The notes: generated by a model not told the origin, from the sequence alone. Positions 1 to 5,532 are shown, counted from the stretch's first letter. The stretch is DNA of 7,992 nt from Actinomycetota bacterium (GCA_009704445.1 WLED01000052.1:1-7992); one strand, 5' to 3'. Program-made: numbers and translations.

Positions 1-27
1 CTCCCCTGCGATAGATTTAACTTCCTC

Positions 28-100
28 GCGGACGTAGCGCAGTTGGTAGCGCGGAACCTTGCCAAGGTTCAGGTCGCCGGTTCGAACCCGGTCGTCCGCT
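28..100 (+). tRNA. tRNA-Gly (GCC)
   Basis: A complete cloverleaf can be folded by eye. The 7-bp acceptor GCGGACG (28-34) pairs with CGTCCGC (93-99), followed by discriminator T100, which is usual for bacterial glycine tRNAs. The D-arm is GCGC/GCGC. The anticodon stem GAACC/GGTTC (54-58/66-70) holds the loop TTGCCAA with anticodon GCC at 61-63. The T-arm contains GTTCGAAC. No CCA is encoded after base 100. It is the first gene of a Gly-Cys-Val tRNA cluster. A TAGATT box at 12-17 could be its -10 element, but the -35 region lies outside the window. Confidence 0.97.
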
Positions 101-161
101 CTGATAATCGCACCTCAGGCAAAAATTTTGATAAATTTTTGTTAGCCAGCGATTTTTCTAT

Positions 162-235
162 GGTCGGGTGGCCGAGAGGCGAGGCAAGGGACTGCAAATC
201 CCTCTACACGGGTTCAAATCCCGTCCCGACCTCCA
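162..235 (+). tRNA. tRNA-Cys (GCA), with encoded CCA
   Basis: The acceptor GGTCGGG (162-168) pairs with CCCGACC (225-231), with discriminator T232 as expected for cysteine tRNAs, followed directly by CCA at 233-235. The anticodon stem AGGGA/TCCCT (187-191/199-203) encloses CTGCAAA, giving anticodon GCA at 194-196. The T-arm is ACGGG-TTCAAAT-CCCGT. The neighbouring Gly and Val tRNA genes do not encode CCA, so this one differs in 3'-end maturation, unless the CCA match is chance. It sits 61 bases after tRNA-Gly and 55 bases before the cupin gene start. Confidence 0.97.
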
Positions 236-278
236 TTATCTACAAAGAAATGATCGCAAGATCTTAAGGATAAGAACT

Positions 279-284
279 GAGGTG
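279..284 (+). promoter_or_regulatory. Shine-Dalgarno site deciding the cupin gene start
   Basis: GAGGTG at 279-284 is complementary to the 3' end of 16S rRNA and lies 6-8 bases before the in-frame TTG at 291. The in-frame GTG at 282 overlaps this site and has only a more distant AAGGA (266-270). TTG at 291 is therefore the better start. Confidence 0.6.
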
Positions 285-290
285 AACACC

Positions 291-632
291 TTGTCTGATG
301 AATCAAAAAGACCTTGGGGTCATTATGAGATTCTTCAAGAATCTTCGGTTCACAAAGTTAAATGCATCTATGTAAAACCCGGTGCCAGACTTTCATATCA
401 AAGACATCAAAAACGTGCAGAGCATTGGTTCATAGTCTCTGGCACTGCCACTGTTGTTCTCGATGGGCAAACATTTACAAAACAATCAGGTGAGACAGTT
501 GATGTAGCAGTTGGACAACTTCACCGTATTGGAAATGCTGGCGATAAGGAATTGGTTTTTATTGAGATACAAACAGGGACCTACTTTGGAGAAGACGATA
601 TTGAGCGTATCGAAGATGATTTCGCTCGATAA
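291..632 (+). CDS. Stand-alone cupin, phosphomannose isomerase type II C-terminal-like
   Basis: Starting at TTG 291 the product has 113 residues and is a single cupin barrel resembling the C-terminal isomerase domain of GDP-mannose pyrophosphorylase/phosphomannose isomerase fusions. Family signatures are RPWGHYE near the N-terminus (7-13), PG..LSYQRH..RAEHW (30-46), VSGTA (49-53) and HRIGN (78-82), ending in an acidic GEDDIERIEDD tail. In cupin motif 1, H39, E44 and H45 are present, but the second His of the usual HxH is Lys41. In motif 2, the usual Pro is Ala73, while H78 is kept. The fused nucleotidyltransferase domain is absent, so real isomerase activity is uncertain; sugar binding or isomerisation is inferred from family only. 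The gene lies between two tRNA genes with no obvious promoter of its own and may be read through from the tRNA promoter. The longer reading frame upstream overlaps tRNA-Cys and is not credible. Confidence 0.85.
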   Translation: MSDESKRPWGHYEILQESSVHKVKCIYVKPGARLSYQRHQKRAEHWFIVSGTATVVLDGQTFTKQSGETVDVAVGQLHRIGNAGDKELVFIEIQTGTYFGEDDIERIEDDFAR

Positions 633-671
633 GCAAACACATTCTGGCTATCTGATATAAAACTGCTGTTG

Positions 672-677
672 TATAGT
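672..677 (+). promoter_or_regulatory. Possible -10 box of tRNA-Val
   Basis: TATAGT differs from TATAAT at one base and ends 11 bases before the mature tRNA-Val 5' end, so transcription would start about five bases before the tRNA. No good -35 box is visible at the normal spacing, so this is tentative. Confidence 0.35.
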
Positions 678-688
678 TTGACCACCGA

Positions 689-760
689 GGACGATTGGCT
701 CAGCGGTAGAGCACCACATTGACATTGTGGGGGTCACTGGTTCGATCCCAGTATCGTCCA
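689..760 (+). tRNA. tRNA-Val (GAC)
   Basis: The acceptor GGACGAT (689-695) pairs fully with ATCGTCC (753-759), with discriminator A760. The anticodon stem CCACA/TGTGG (714-718/726-730) holds TTGACAT, giving anticodon GAC at 721-723. The T-arm ACTGG-TTCGATC-CCAGT is intact. CCA is not encoded; the next three bases are CCG. It closes the Gly-Cys-Val cluster but is separated from tRNA-Cys by the cupin gene. Confidence 0.97.
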
Positions 761-782
761 CCGACTGATTAGTTTATTGATG

Positions 783-788
783 TACAGT
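783..788 (+). promoter_or_regulatory. -10 box for a near-leaderless exporter transcript
   Basis: TACAGT matches the actinobacterial TANNNT -10 pattern and ends eight bases before the ATG at 797. Transcription would begin at about 795-797, leaving no room for a Shine-Dalgarno site, and none is visible before this start. No clear -35 box is seen. Confidence 0.4.
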
Positions 789-796
789 CTGCGTTC

Positions 797-1399
797 ATGA
801 TCGCATTTACCTCTGGTATTGCCTCTGGTTTGGCTCTGATAATTGCAATCGGTGCCCAAAACGCATTTGTCATAAGGCAAGGTCTTCAACGCCAACATGT
901 ACTCATCGTTGTCCTCTTGTGTGCAATCTCAGATGCCTTGTTAATTGCCGCTGGCACAGCAGGTTTAGGCAAGGCGATTGAATCGGCTCCACAAGCATTA
1001 GAAGTTGTTCGCTGGTTTGGAGTTACCTACTTAGCTTTTTTTGGTGTCAAATCACTGCGTTCGGCATTTAAGCACAATTCGCTGACCTTGGAGCAAGGAG
1101 CAATTGTTTCCAGGAAGAAAACTATTCTTACAGTTCTTGGACTGACTTTCCTTAATCCCCATGTTTATTTAGATACCGTTATTTTCTTGGGAAGCATCGC
1201 AAATCAATTCCCTACGGACAAATGGTTCTTTACTTTCGGTGCGATGACCGCCAGTTTTCTCTGGTTTTTCTTCATCGGATTTGGTTCCAAAATGGCTGCT
1301 CGATTTATGGTGAAAGTAATTTTTTGGAAAGTTCTAGATCTAATCGTTGCGGCAATTATGTTCACACTTGCGACATATCTGATTTTCTATAGTTTTTAA
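797..1399 (+). CDS. argO: LysE/ArgO family basic amino-acid exporter
   Basis: This 200-residue integral membrane protein belongs to the LysE/ArgO family, which exports lysine, arginine or toxic analogues across the plasma membrane. The N-terminal IAIGAQNAFVIRQG (16-29) is the family signature. LLCAISDALLI (40-50), FLNPHVYLDT (118-127) and TASFLWFF (151-158) also match, and the wording is closer to E. coli ArgO than to Corynebacterium LysE. About six hydrophobic segments are visible, near residues 4-22, 37-58, 68-88, 109-131, 145-165 and 178-198. Length is normal. Substrate cannot be told from sequence. No LysG/ArgP-type regulator is seen beside it. The ATG start has no Shine-Dalgarno site but follows a TANNNT box, suggesting a leaderless message. 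A nitroreductase follows after 43 bases and has its own apparent promoter. Confidence 0.92.
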   Translation: MIAFTSGIASGLALIIAIGAQNAFVIRQGLQRQHVLIVVLLCAISDALLIAAGTAGLGKAIESAPQALEVVRWFGVTYLAFFGVKSLRSAFKHNSLTLEQGAIVSRKKTILTVLGLTFLNPHVYLDTVIFLGSIANQFPTDKWFFTFGAMTASFLWFFFIGFGSKMAARFMVKVIFWKVLDLIVAAIMFTLATYLIFYSF

Positions 1400-1404
1400 C
1401 CCAA

Positions 1405-1418
1405 TACCCATGAGTATC
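1405..1418 (+). repeat. Near-palindrome, candidate operator of the first nitroreductase
   Basis: ATACCCATGAGTAT is a 14-bp inverted repeat with only one mismatched pair around a central CATG. It lies 25-38 bases upstream of the predicted transcription start at 1443, over the expected -35 region, which suits a repressor or activator site. No cognate regulator is encoded nearby. Confidence 0.4.
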
Positions 1419-1430
1419 GTGCATTCTCGC

Positions 1431-1436
1431 TAGGCT
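1431..1436 (+). promoter_or_regulatory. -10 box for leaderless nitroreductase transcript
   Basis: TAGGCT fits TANNNT and is followed by exactly six bases before the GTG at 1443, placing the predicted transcription start on the start codon itself. No Shine-Dalgarno site precedes this GTG. A -35 box is not evident. Confidence 0.55.
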
Positions 1437-1442
1437 TGTCCT

Positions 1443-2198
1443 GTGAATAATTCAGGTACTGGAATTAACTCAGAGGATTTTTCGAGATTTCTGGCCTCCC
1501 GCAGAAGCACTCGTGATTTTCTACCAACTCCTATCCCCCAAGAGATTCTTGATCAGATTCTTAGAGACTCTCTAACTGCTGCAAGTTGGTCCAATACTCG
1601 ACCTTTCAAAGTTGCCGTGGCAACAGGACAGACCCGCGATCGAATTAGTTCCGAGTTCTTATCCCGCTGGGCCGTTCTCTCGCGAATTCTACGAAAAGGC
1701 ATAGTTCATAAGTTTCGAATTCTTTACTCTCGTTACGGTCTTCCAACTAGTAACAGAAGTATCGCAAAGCCATATCCAGCAGAGCTGAAGCCGCGTTCGG
1801 AAAGGGTTGGTAAAGAACTCTATGAACTTTTTGGCGTTAGGCGAGGCGACAGGGCGGCCCGAGATCAGCAGTGGGCAAAGAACTATTCATTTTTTGGTGC
1901 ACCCGTAGAACTGTTTATTTACATTCATAAAAGCCTTCACATTTACGCCGCATCAGATGCTGGGTTAATGATGTCGAACCTAATGCTCTCTGCGCACTCT
2001 CATGGTCTTGGCACCTGCGCCCAAGGTGCTGTTGCGGTTTGGGATGATGTAGTGCGAAAAGAGTTTGATATTTCTAAGGATTACCGATTGCTCTGTGGCA
2101 TTGCGATCGGCTATCCAAGTGAATCCGCTGTTAATTCCTTTCAAGCACATAGAATTGATATCGACGAAATGGTTGTAGCCCCAAGAGATCCACAGTAA
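1443..2198 (+). CDS. Nitroreductase family FMN oxidoreductase (long type)
   Basis: The 251-residue product is an FMN-dependent, NAD(P)H-using nitroreductase-fold enzyme, normally a cytoplasmic homodimer. The N-terminal RRSTRDFLPTPIP (20-32) supplies the phosphate-binding arginines, AASWSNTRPFK (46-56) lies at the flavin pocket, NYSFFGAPVELF (147-158) is a subfamily signature, and the C-terminal GLGTCAQGAV (188-197) is the classic FMN-binding loop. A basic stretch at about 70-110, before YPAELKPR, makes it longer than the common 200-220 residues. Substrates of this family include nitroaromatics, quinones and flavins, and which applies here is unknown. The GTG start is chosen because it sits six bases after a -10-like TAGGCT and no Shine-Dalgarno site fits a later start. 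A 75-residue membrane protein follows after 57 bases. Confidence 0.9.
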   Translation: MNNSGTGINSEDFSRFLASRRSTRDFLPTPIPQEILDQILRDSLTAASWSNTRPFKVAVATGQTRDRISSEFLSRWAVLSRILRKGIVHKFRILYSRYGLPTSNRSIAKPYPAELKPRSERVGKELYELFGVRRGDRAARDQQWAKNYSFFGAPVELFIYIHKSLHIYAASDAGLMMSNLMLSAHSHGLGTCAQGAVAVWDDVVRKEFDISKDYRLLCGIAIGYPSESAVNSFQAHRIDIDEMVVAPRDPQ

Positions 2199-2246
2199 AC
2201 GAATCCACATAAAAGTACCTATTAAAAAAATAGTTTCAGCCGAAAT

Positions 2247-2250
2247 GAGG
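2247..2250 (+). promoter_or_regulatory. Shine-Dalgarno site of the small membrane protein gene
   Basis: GAGG lies five bases before the ATG at 2256. It is one of few clear ribosome-binding sites among the non-respiratory genes here. A TAGTTT at 2231-2236 could be a -10 box giving a short leader that still includes the site. Confidence 0.55.
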
Positions 2251-2255
2251 TAGCC

Positions 2256-2483
2256 ATGACACGGGCTAAAGTTTTAGAGTGGAGTGGAGTTGTTACTGCA
2301 ATTGTTTACTCTATGCTAATAGCAGCAAATATCGGAGCTGAATTTATTGGATTTACGCTTTTACTGAGTTCATCTGTGTTGATTGGAATATGGGCCAAGA
2401 TCAGCGGGCACAATGGAATCCTATTTCTGCAGTTTTTCTACGCAACTGCCGGCGTAATTGGAATGATTCGTTGGTTTAACTAA
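2256..2483 (+). CDS. Small three-segment membrane protein, function unknown
   Basis: This 75-residue protein is mostly hydrophobic, with three likely membrane segments near residues 9-27, 30-47 and 53-72, joined by very short loops. Residues K5, E8 and E29 and a KISGHNG loop (48-54) are the main polar features. The last segment reads QFFYATAGVIGMIRWF (59-74), reminiscent of small proteins annotated as PnuC-like or CBU_0592-type membrane proteins, but I do not recognise it firmly. A ribosome-binding site GAGG supports translation. It lies between two nitroreductase genes on the same strand, 57 bases after one and about 30 before the next. This may mean shared expression but does not give it a function. 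Three segments in 75 residues would allow a dimer to act as a carrier, which is speculation. Confidence 0.75.
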   Translation: MTRAKVLEWSGVVTAIVYSMLIAANIGAEFIGFTLLLSSSVLIGIWAKISGHNGILFLQFFYATAGVIGMIRWFN

Positions 2484-2505
2484 CCAGGCAGTTAACACAT
2501 TGGTC

Positions 2506-2511
2506 TAGAGT
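2506..2511 (+). promoter_or_regulatory. -10 box for leaderless second nitroreductase transcript
   Basis: TAGAGT fits TANNNT and is followed by exactly six bases before the ATG at 2518, so transcription would begin on that codon. If so, the in-frame ATG at 2512 would not be in the message. No -35 match is seen. Confidence 0.5.
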
Positions 2512-2517
2512 ATGAAC

Positions 2518-3096
2518 ATGCAGAAAAAAGCAGATACCTCGGTTCCCATCCACCCAGTTCTTGAATCTCGTTGGAGCCCACGCGCATTCGACGCGCAAGC
2601 AACTATTTCAACAGAAGAGATGACGGCATTCTTAGAAGCAGCTAGATGGGCACCATCTTCATACAACTTCCAACCGTGGAGTTTTATCATTTCAAGGCGA
2701 GGCGATGATAATTTTAAAAAAATCTGCGAATCACTTTCTGGCTTTAATCAGGTGTGGGCTCCTACGGCATCGGCTTTGGTAGCCGTTGTGGTTGAGCAAA
2801 AAACGGAGGGACATATTTTCCCACCCATCGCTTTATTTGATGCGGGTTTGGCCGTTTCGCAGCTGACAATCGAAGCTCACCATCGCGGCTTTATTGTTCA
2901 CCAAATGATTGGCTTTGATAAAGTAAAAATGAACACAACATTTGATATCTCTGGACAGCGTGATTGCATCGTAATTCTTGCTATTGGGCGTCAGGGTCCA
3001 ACTGAAAATCTGCCGGAGGGACAAGCACGAGACAGAGAATCTCTGCCGCGTGAGCGCCAACCGCTTTCAGAGTTGATAATCGCAGGAGATCTTTAA
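2518..3096 (+). CDS. Nitroreductase family FMN oxidoreductase (short type)
   Basis: From ATG 2518 the product has 192 residues; an in-frame ATG two codons earlier (2512) is the alternative. SRWSPRAFD (17-25) is the N-terminal FMN-phosphate arginine motif, AARWAPSSYNFQPWSFII (41-58) is the flavin-contacting helix and loop, and IALFDAGLAVSQLTIEAHHRGF (104-125) is the conserved core helix region. CIVILAIGR (150-158) is the final core strand. The WSPRAFD/QPWSF wording resembles the TdsD-like branch of the superfamily, distinct from the long nitroreductase upstream, so the two are not a recent tandem duplication. Substrate unknown. It is convergent with the hydrolase gene, 78 bases away, where only a weak hairpin (TTCAC-GTTT-GTGAA, 3101-3114) is visible. 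Confidence 0.9.
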   Translation: MQKKADTSVPIHPVLESRWSPRAFDAQATISTEEMTAFLEAARWAPSSYNFQPWSFIISRRGDDNFKKICESLSGFNQVWAPTASALVAVVVEQKTEGHIFPPIALFDAGLAVSQLTIEAHHRGFIVHQMIGFDKVKMNTTFDISGQRDCIVILAIGRQGPTENLPEGQARDRESLPRERQPLSELIIAGDL

Positions 3097-3174
3097 GCTC
3101 TTCACGTTTGTGAATTCAAAATCCTGCTGTGTAACTAGGAGTTGCTCTAACTGAGTTCGACAACAAGTGCATTA

Positions 3175-3972
3175 CTACTTCTGTTTCAAGGCAAGTCCTT
3201 CAATAAACGCCAGTGAATTATGAAAGATTAATTCTTGGTCGTAATCCATGGTCGCCACATGGTAACTATTCATGAGTTCAATTCGATTCTTTTCTACTGA
3301 TCCGATCTCCTTCAAAACTATCTCTGTATTACTTACGGGCAAGGTATGGTCAGATACCGAGTGAAAAAGTTGAAGGGGTACCTTTATCGCAGGCAAATTA
3401 CGCCTTGTAATCCGAAGCATTTTCAGGAGTTGATGTACGCCCCTCGTTGGTAGAGCGTCATAGCCCCATTCCGTGACTCCAGGGCGTTTAATGTCATCGC
3501 CAACACTTTTGCGAAGGCGCTGGAACCTGGATAAAAAGTAGGCTAACTCTGCAGGTACACCACGAACATGAATCATCGGGTTCACCAGAATTATTCCGGC
3601 AATATTTTTCGGGTTAATTTTTTCATTTTCCAGAGATGCGACCACATTGAGAATCGTGCCCCCACCCATAGAAAGTCCAATCAAGATTATTCTGTCGCAG
3701 GATTGTGAAAGTTGTTTTACTTCAAAGATCACCTTGGCTGGCCACTCTTGCCATCTAACTGAGTTTAGATCCTCGACTTTGGTGCCATGTCCTGGCAGCA
3801 ATGGAACTCTTACGGTGTAACCCTTAGAGTTTAAGAACTCTCCCCATGGGCGCATGGCAGCTGGGGAACCTGTGAAACCGTGAACCAAAATTATTCCGAT
3901 TTTTGAATTGTCGCCATGTCCAGGCGCTGCCCAATCATTTATCCAACCCTGTGGTGCCCCTGTTATAGCCAT
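3175..3972 (-). CDS. Alpha/beta-hydrolase, carboxylesterase or monoacylglycerol-lipase-like
   Basis: This 265-residue serine hydrolase has a complete apparent catalytic set: oxyanion-loop motif LVHGFTGSP (29-37), nucleophile elbow GLSMGG (99-104) with Ser101, acid Asp208 in FHSVSDHTLPV, and base His238 in NSYHVATMD. PLLPGHG (58-64) is also typical. The layout resembles Est30-type carboxylesterases and bacterial monoglyceride lipases. There is no signal peptide, so it is probably cytoplasmic, and a short-chain ester or monoacylglycerol substrate is inferred from family only. The ATG has no Shine-Dalgarno site; TACTCT (3984-3979) ends six bases upstream, suggesting a leaderless transcript, with TTGAGT (4009-4004) as a possible -35 at 19-bp spacing. 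It lies 16 bases after the trpD stop, so read-through from trpD is also likely. Confidence 0.88.
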   Translation of the reverse strand: MAITGAPQGWINDWAAPGHGDNSKIGIILVHGFTGSPAAMRPWGEFLNSKGYTVRVPLLPGHGTKVEDLNSVRWQEWPAKVIFEVKQLSQSCDRIILIGLSMGGGTILNVVASLENEKINPKNIAGIILVNPMIHVRGVPAELAYFLSRFQRLRKSVGDDIKRPGVTEWGYDALPTRGVHQLLKMLRITRRNLPAIKVPLQLFHSVSDHTLPVSNTEIVLKEIGSVEKNRIELMNSYHVATMDYDQELIFHNSLAFIEGLALKQK

Positions 3973-3974
3973 AT

Positions 3975-3993
3975 GTTGAGAGTACTGCTCAAC
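3975..3993. repeat. Inverted repeat between trpD and the hydrolase gene
   Basis: GTTGAG (3975-3980) and CTCAAC (3988-3993) form a perfect 6-bp inverted repeat with a 7-base centre. It overlaps the trpD stop codon and the hydrolase -10 box. It could be an operator or a short intercistronic RNA hairpin. There is no U-run, so it is not a normal terminator. Confidence 0.4.
3979..3984 (-). promoter_or_regulatory. -10 box for leaderless hydrolase transcript
   Basis: On the minus strand TACTCT is followed by six bases and then the ATG at 3972. A TTGAGT at 4009-4004 matches four of six -35 bases at 19-bp spacing. The box falls within the inverted repeat at 3975-3993. Confidence 0.45.
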
Positions 3994-5029
3994 CTAATTG
4001 ATTACTCAATAAGGCCCATTGCTTTACTAATTTCTTTGCCGCCCCAGAATCAACGGCCTCTGCAGCTCTTAACAGTCCCGTCTCAATTCTTTCATTGACG
4101 CGAAGATCAGAGCGCCCTTCATAAGCTGCAATTGCTGCGGCAGCGTTGAGTAAAACAGCATCTCGATGCGCCCCTGTCGTGCCCTCAAAAATAGCCATTG
4201 TGATCTTGGCATTATGGGAACTATCGCCTCCTTCTAGATCGGAGATTGGCGAACGTGAAATGTGAAAATCTGTTGGATCAATCGTTTCAGTTGAGATGTT
4301 CTGATTTGAAAGTGTCGAAATTGTGGTCGTCGATGCCAAAGTAATTTCATCAATTCCATCATCTCCCCTAAAAACAAAACCATCAACGCCCTTTTCTACA
4401 AGCACCTTAGCCATTATTGGCATCATTTTTTCATTTGATACACCAATGGCAGCGGCCTTTGGTTTCGCCGGATTTGCCAATGGGCCCAAGATGTTGAAGA
4501 CAGTTGGGGTTCCCAACTCTTTTCTTGCATTAGCCGCAAAGCGCATAGCAGGATGAAAGACAGGGGCAAAACAAAAACCAATACCAAGCTGTGCAAAAGT
4601 TTCTTCAACACCTTTGCCCTCAAGATTGATTTTAATACCTAGACTTTCGAGCAGATCTGCTGATCCAGATTTTGACGTTGCAGCGCGATTTCCGTGCTTC
4701 ACCACTTTGGCCCCTGCAGCGGCGGCAATAATGGCTGCGGTCGTTGAAATGTTTATTGTATTTGCGCCATCTCCACCGGTGCCGACGGTATCGACGGCCC
4801 TTTCTGTAATGGAGATAGGACTTGAGTATTGATACATCTGTGAGACCAAGGCTCCAATTTCCTGAGGCGTTTCACCTTTGGTTTTGAGGGCCAGAAGAAA
4901 TCTCTTTATAAGATCATTAGAAGCTTGCCCTGTAAGGATTTCATTCATGCACCATTGAATAGATTCAAACGATAAATCGCGACCAGAATCTAGCTCCGCG
5001 AGGAACTCTTGCCACATTAGTTCACTCAT
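3989..5029 (-). CDS. trpD: Anthranilate phosphoribosyltransferase
   Basis: TrpD transfers phosphoribose from PRPP to anthranilate, the second step of tryptophan synthesis from chorismate, in the cytoplasm, usually as a dimer. The 346-residue product has the family's normal length. The helical N-terminal domain is followed by the PRPP loop GTGGDG (83-88), the KHGNRAATSKSGSADLLE block (111-128) carrying anthranilate- and PRPP-contact residues, and the metal-site motif GDDGIDE (222-228). The frame is open further upstream, to 5152, but that part overlaps the preceding gene and is not TrpD-like. ATG 5029 (MSELMWQEF) is the natural start, and ATG 5017 is an alternative. The start lies 8 bases after the stop of the receiver-like gene, implying co-transcription, with no clear Shine-Dalgarno site. 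A TAACTT five bases before the ATG may be a secondary promoter. No other trp gene is in the window. Confidence 0.95.
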   Translation of the reverse strand: MSELMWQEFLAELDSGRDLSFESIQWCMNEILTGQASNDLIKRFLLALKTKGETPQEIGALVSQMYQYSSPISITERAVDTVGTGGDGANTINISTTAAIIAAAAGAKVVKHGNRAATSKSGSADLLESLGIKINLEGKGVEETFAQLGIGFCFAPVFHPAMRFAANARKELGTPTVFNILGPLANPAKPKAAAIGVSNEKMMPIMAKVLVEKGVDGFVFRGDDGIDEITLASTTTISTLSNQNISTETIDPTDFHISRSPISDLEGGDSSHNAKITMAIFEGTTGAHRDAVLLNAAAAIAAYEGRSDLRVNERIETGLLRAAEAVDSGAAKKLVKQWALLSNQLG

Positions 5030-5037
5030 GTTGAAAG

Positions 5038-5460
5038 TTAAGCAGAAGCAGGTGCTGCTCCACGCAACAATTCTGCTGCGGTTTTTGCAAGGGTAAATGG
5101 ATCGATTGGATGAACCACAGAGGCCTCTGCCAACGACCATGCAGCTAGCCATGAATCTTCTTGTCTTCCTGTAATCACCAAGACTGGTGGACAGTTGAAA
5201 ACTTCATCTTTGAGTTGACGAGCTACACCCAAACCACCCTCGGGCGAAGTTTCTCCATCAAGAATAAATAGATCAGCTCTAAAACCTCCTGAGAGATTCT
5301 TGGTATCTATATAGGCTCTCAAAGCCGGAGCTGTAGCAAACTCATGGAATTCATGTTCTGGAAGGTCTTTTGCAGCACGCTTTCCTAATGCAGAAATCAC
5401 TGAGGCACGAACAGTTGAATCATTTGAGTAGACAATGATCTGTTTTTTTGTGTCAGCCAT
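5038..5460 (-). CDS. Stand-alone receiver-like (pseudo-receiver) protein
   Basis: The 140-residue product reads as a single response-regulator receiver fold with no output domain. Against CheY by eye, IIVYSNDSTVR (8-18) matches strand 1, DLFILDGE (63-70) strand 3 with Asp68 as the potential phosphorylation site, PVLVITGR (92-99) strand 4 with the conserved Thr97, and SVVHPIDPFTLA (114-125) strand 5. Two features are degenerate: the acidic pair that binds Mg2+ after strand 1 is Ser12-Asn13 (an Asp follows at 14), and the invariant Lys before Pro is His117. Normal phosphorylation is therefore doubtful. It is the first gene of a minus-strand unit with trpD 8 bases downstream, and is divergent from ctaE. 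The start ATG 5460 follows TAGACT by seven bases, suggesting a leaderless message. No partner kinase is present. Role unknown. Confidence 0.75.
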   Translation of the reverse strand: MADTKKQIIVYSNDSTVRASVISALGKRAAKDLPEHEFHEFATAPALRAYIDTKNLSGGFRADLFILDGETSPEGGLGVARQLKDEVFNCPPVLVITGRQEDSWLAAWSLAEASVVHPIDPFTLAKTAAELLRGAAPASA

Positions 5461-5467
5461 AGGTAAA

Positions 5468-5473
5468 AGTCTA
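5468..5473 (-). promoter_or_regulatory. -10 box for the receiver-like gene and trpD
   Basis: On the minus strand TAGACT fits TANNNT and ends seven bases before the ATG at 5460, predicting a transcript starting at 5461 or 5460 with little or no leader. It would drive the receiver-trpD-hydrolase unit. No -35 match stands out. Confidence 0.5.
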
Positions 5474-5532
5474 TTGGCAGATAAGCCAAGTTTTGCCCAT
5501 TTTTTTGAGCCAATGGAAGTTGCTTTCTAGTG

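Noticed and set aside
120..141. A/T-only inverted repeat (9-bp arms, TGAT loop) between tRNA-Gly and tRNA-Cys
   Set aside because: It looks like a hairpin but has almost no GC and no following U-run, so it is unlikely to terminate transcription. TTGATA within it could be a -35 box, but no matching -10 box lies at proper spacing. AT-rich spacer is the simpler view.
43..267. Open frame of 74 codons across two tRNA genes
   Set aside because: It overlaps complete tRNA-Gly and tRNA-Cys genes and its product resembles nothing; it is a by-product of tRNA sequence.
168..290. Upstream extension of the cupin reading frame
   Set aside because: It would start inside tRNA-Cys. The ribosome-binding site at 279-284 and family similarity both begin at about 291.
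28..760. tRNA cluster as an integration site for a mobile element
   Set aside because: No integrase, no direct repeat of a tRNA 3' end and no phage or plasmid gene is seen in the window.
2472..2486. TGGTT-N5-AACCA repeat upstream of the second nitroreductase as an operator
   Set aside because: The arms are short, it overlaps the stop codon of the preceding gene, and it does not match the palindrome before the first nitroreductase. Chance is likely in AT-rich sequence.
3101..3114. TTCAC-GTTT-GTGAA hairpin between the convergent nitroreductase and hydrolase genes, as a bidirectional terminator
   Set aside because: The stem is only 5 bp with no adjacent U-run on either strand; too weak to call as a terminator.
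4323..4832. Open frames on the strand opposite trpD
   Set aside because: They are antisense to strongly conserved TrpD motifs, have no start signals and no recognisable product.
5030..5152. N-terminal extension of trpD by 41 codons
   Set aside because: It overlaps the receiver-like gene in another frame, adds Cys/Arg/Ser-rich sequence unlike TrpD, and makes the protein longer than the family norm.
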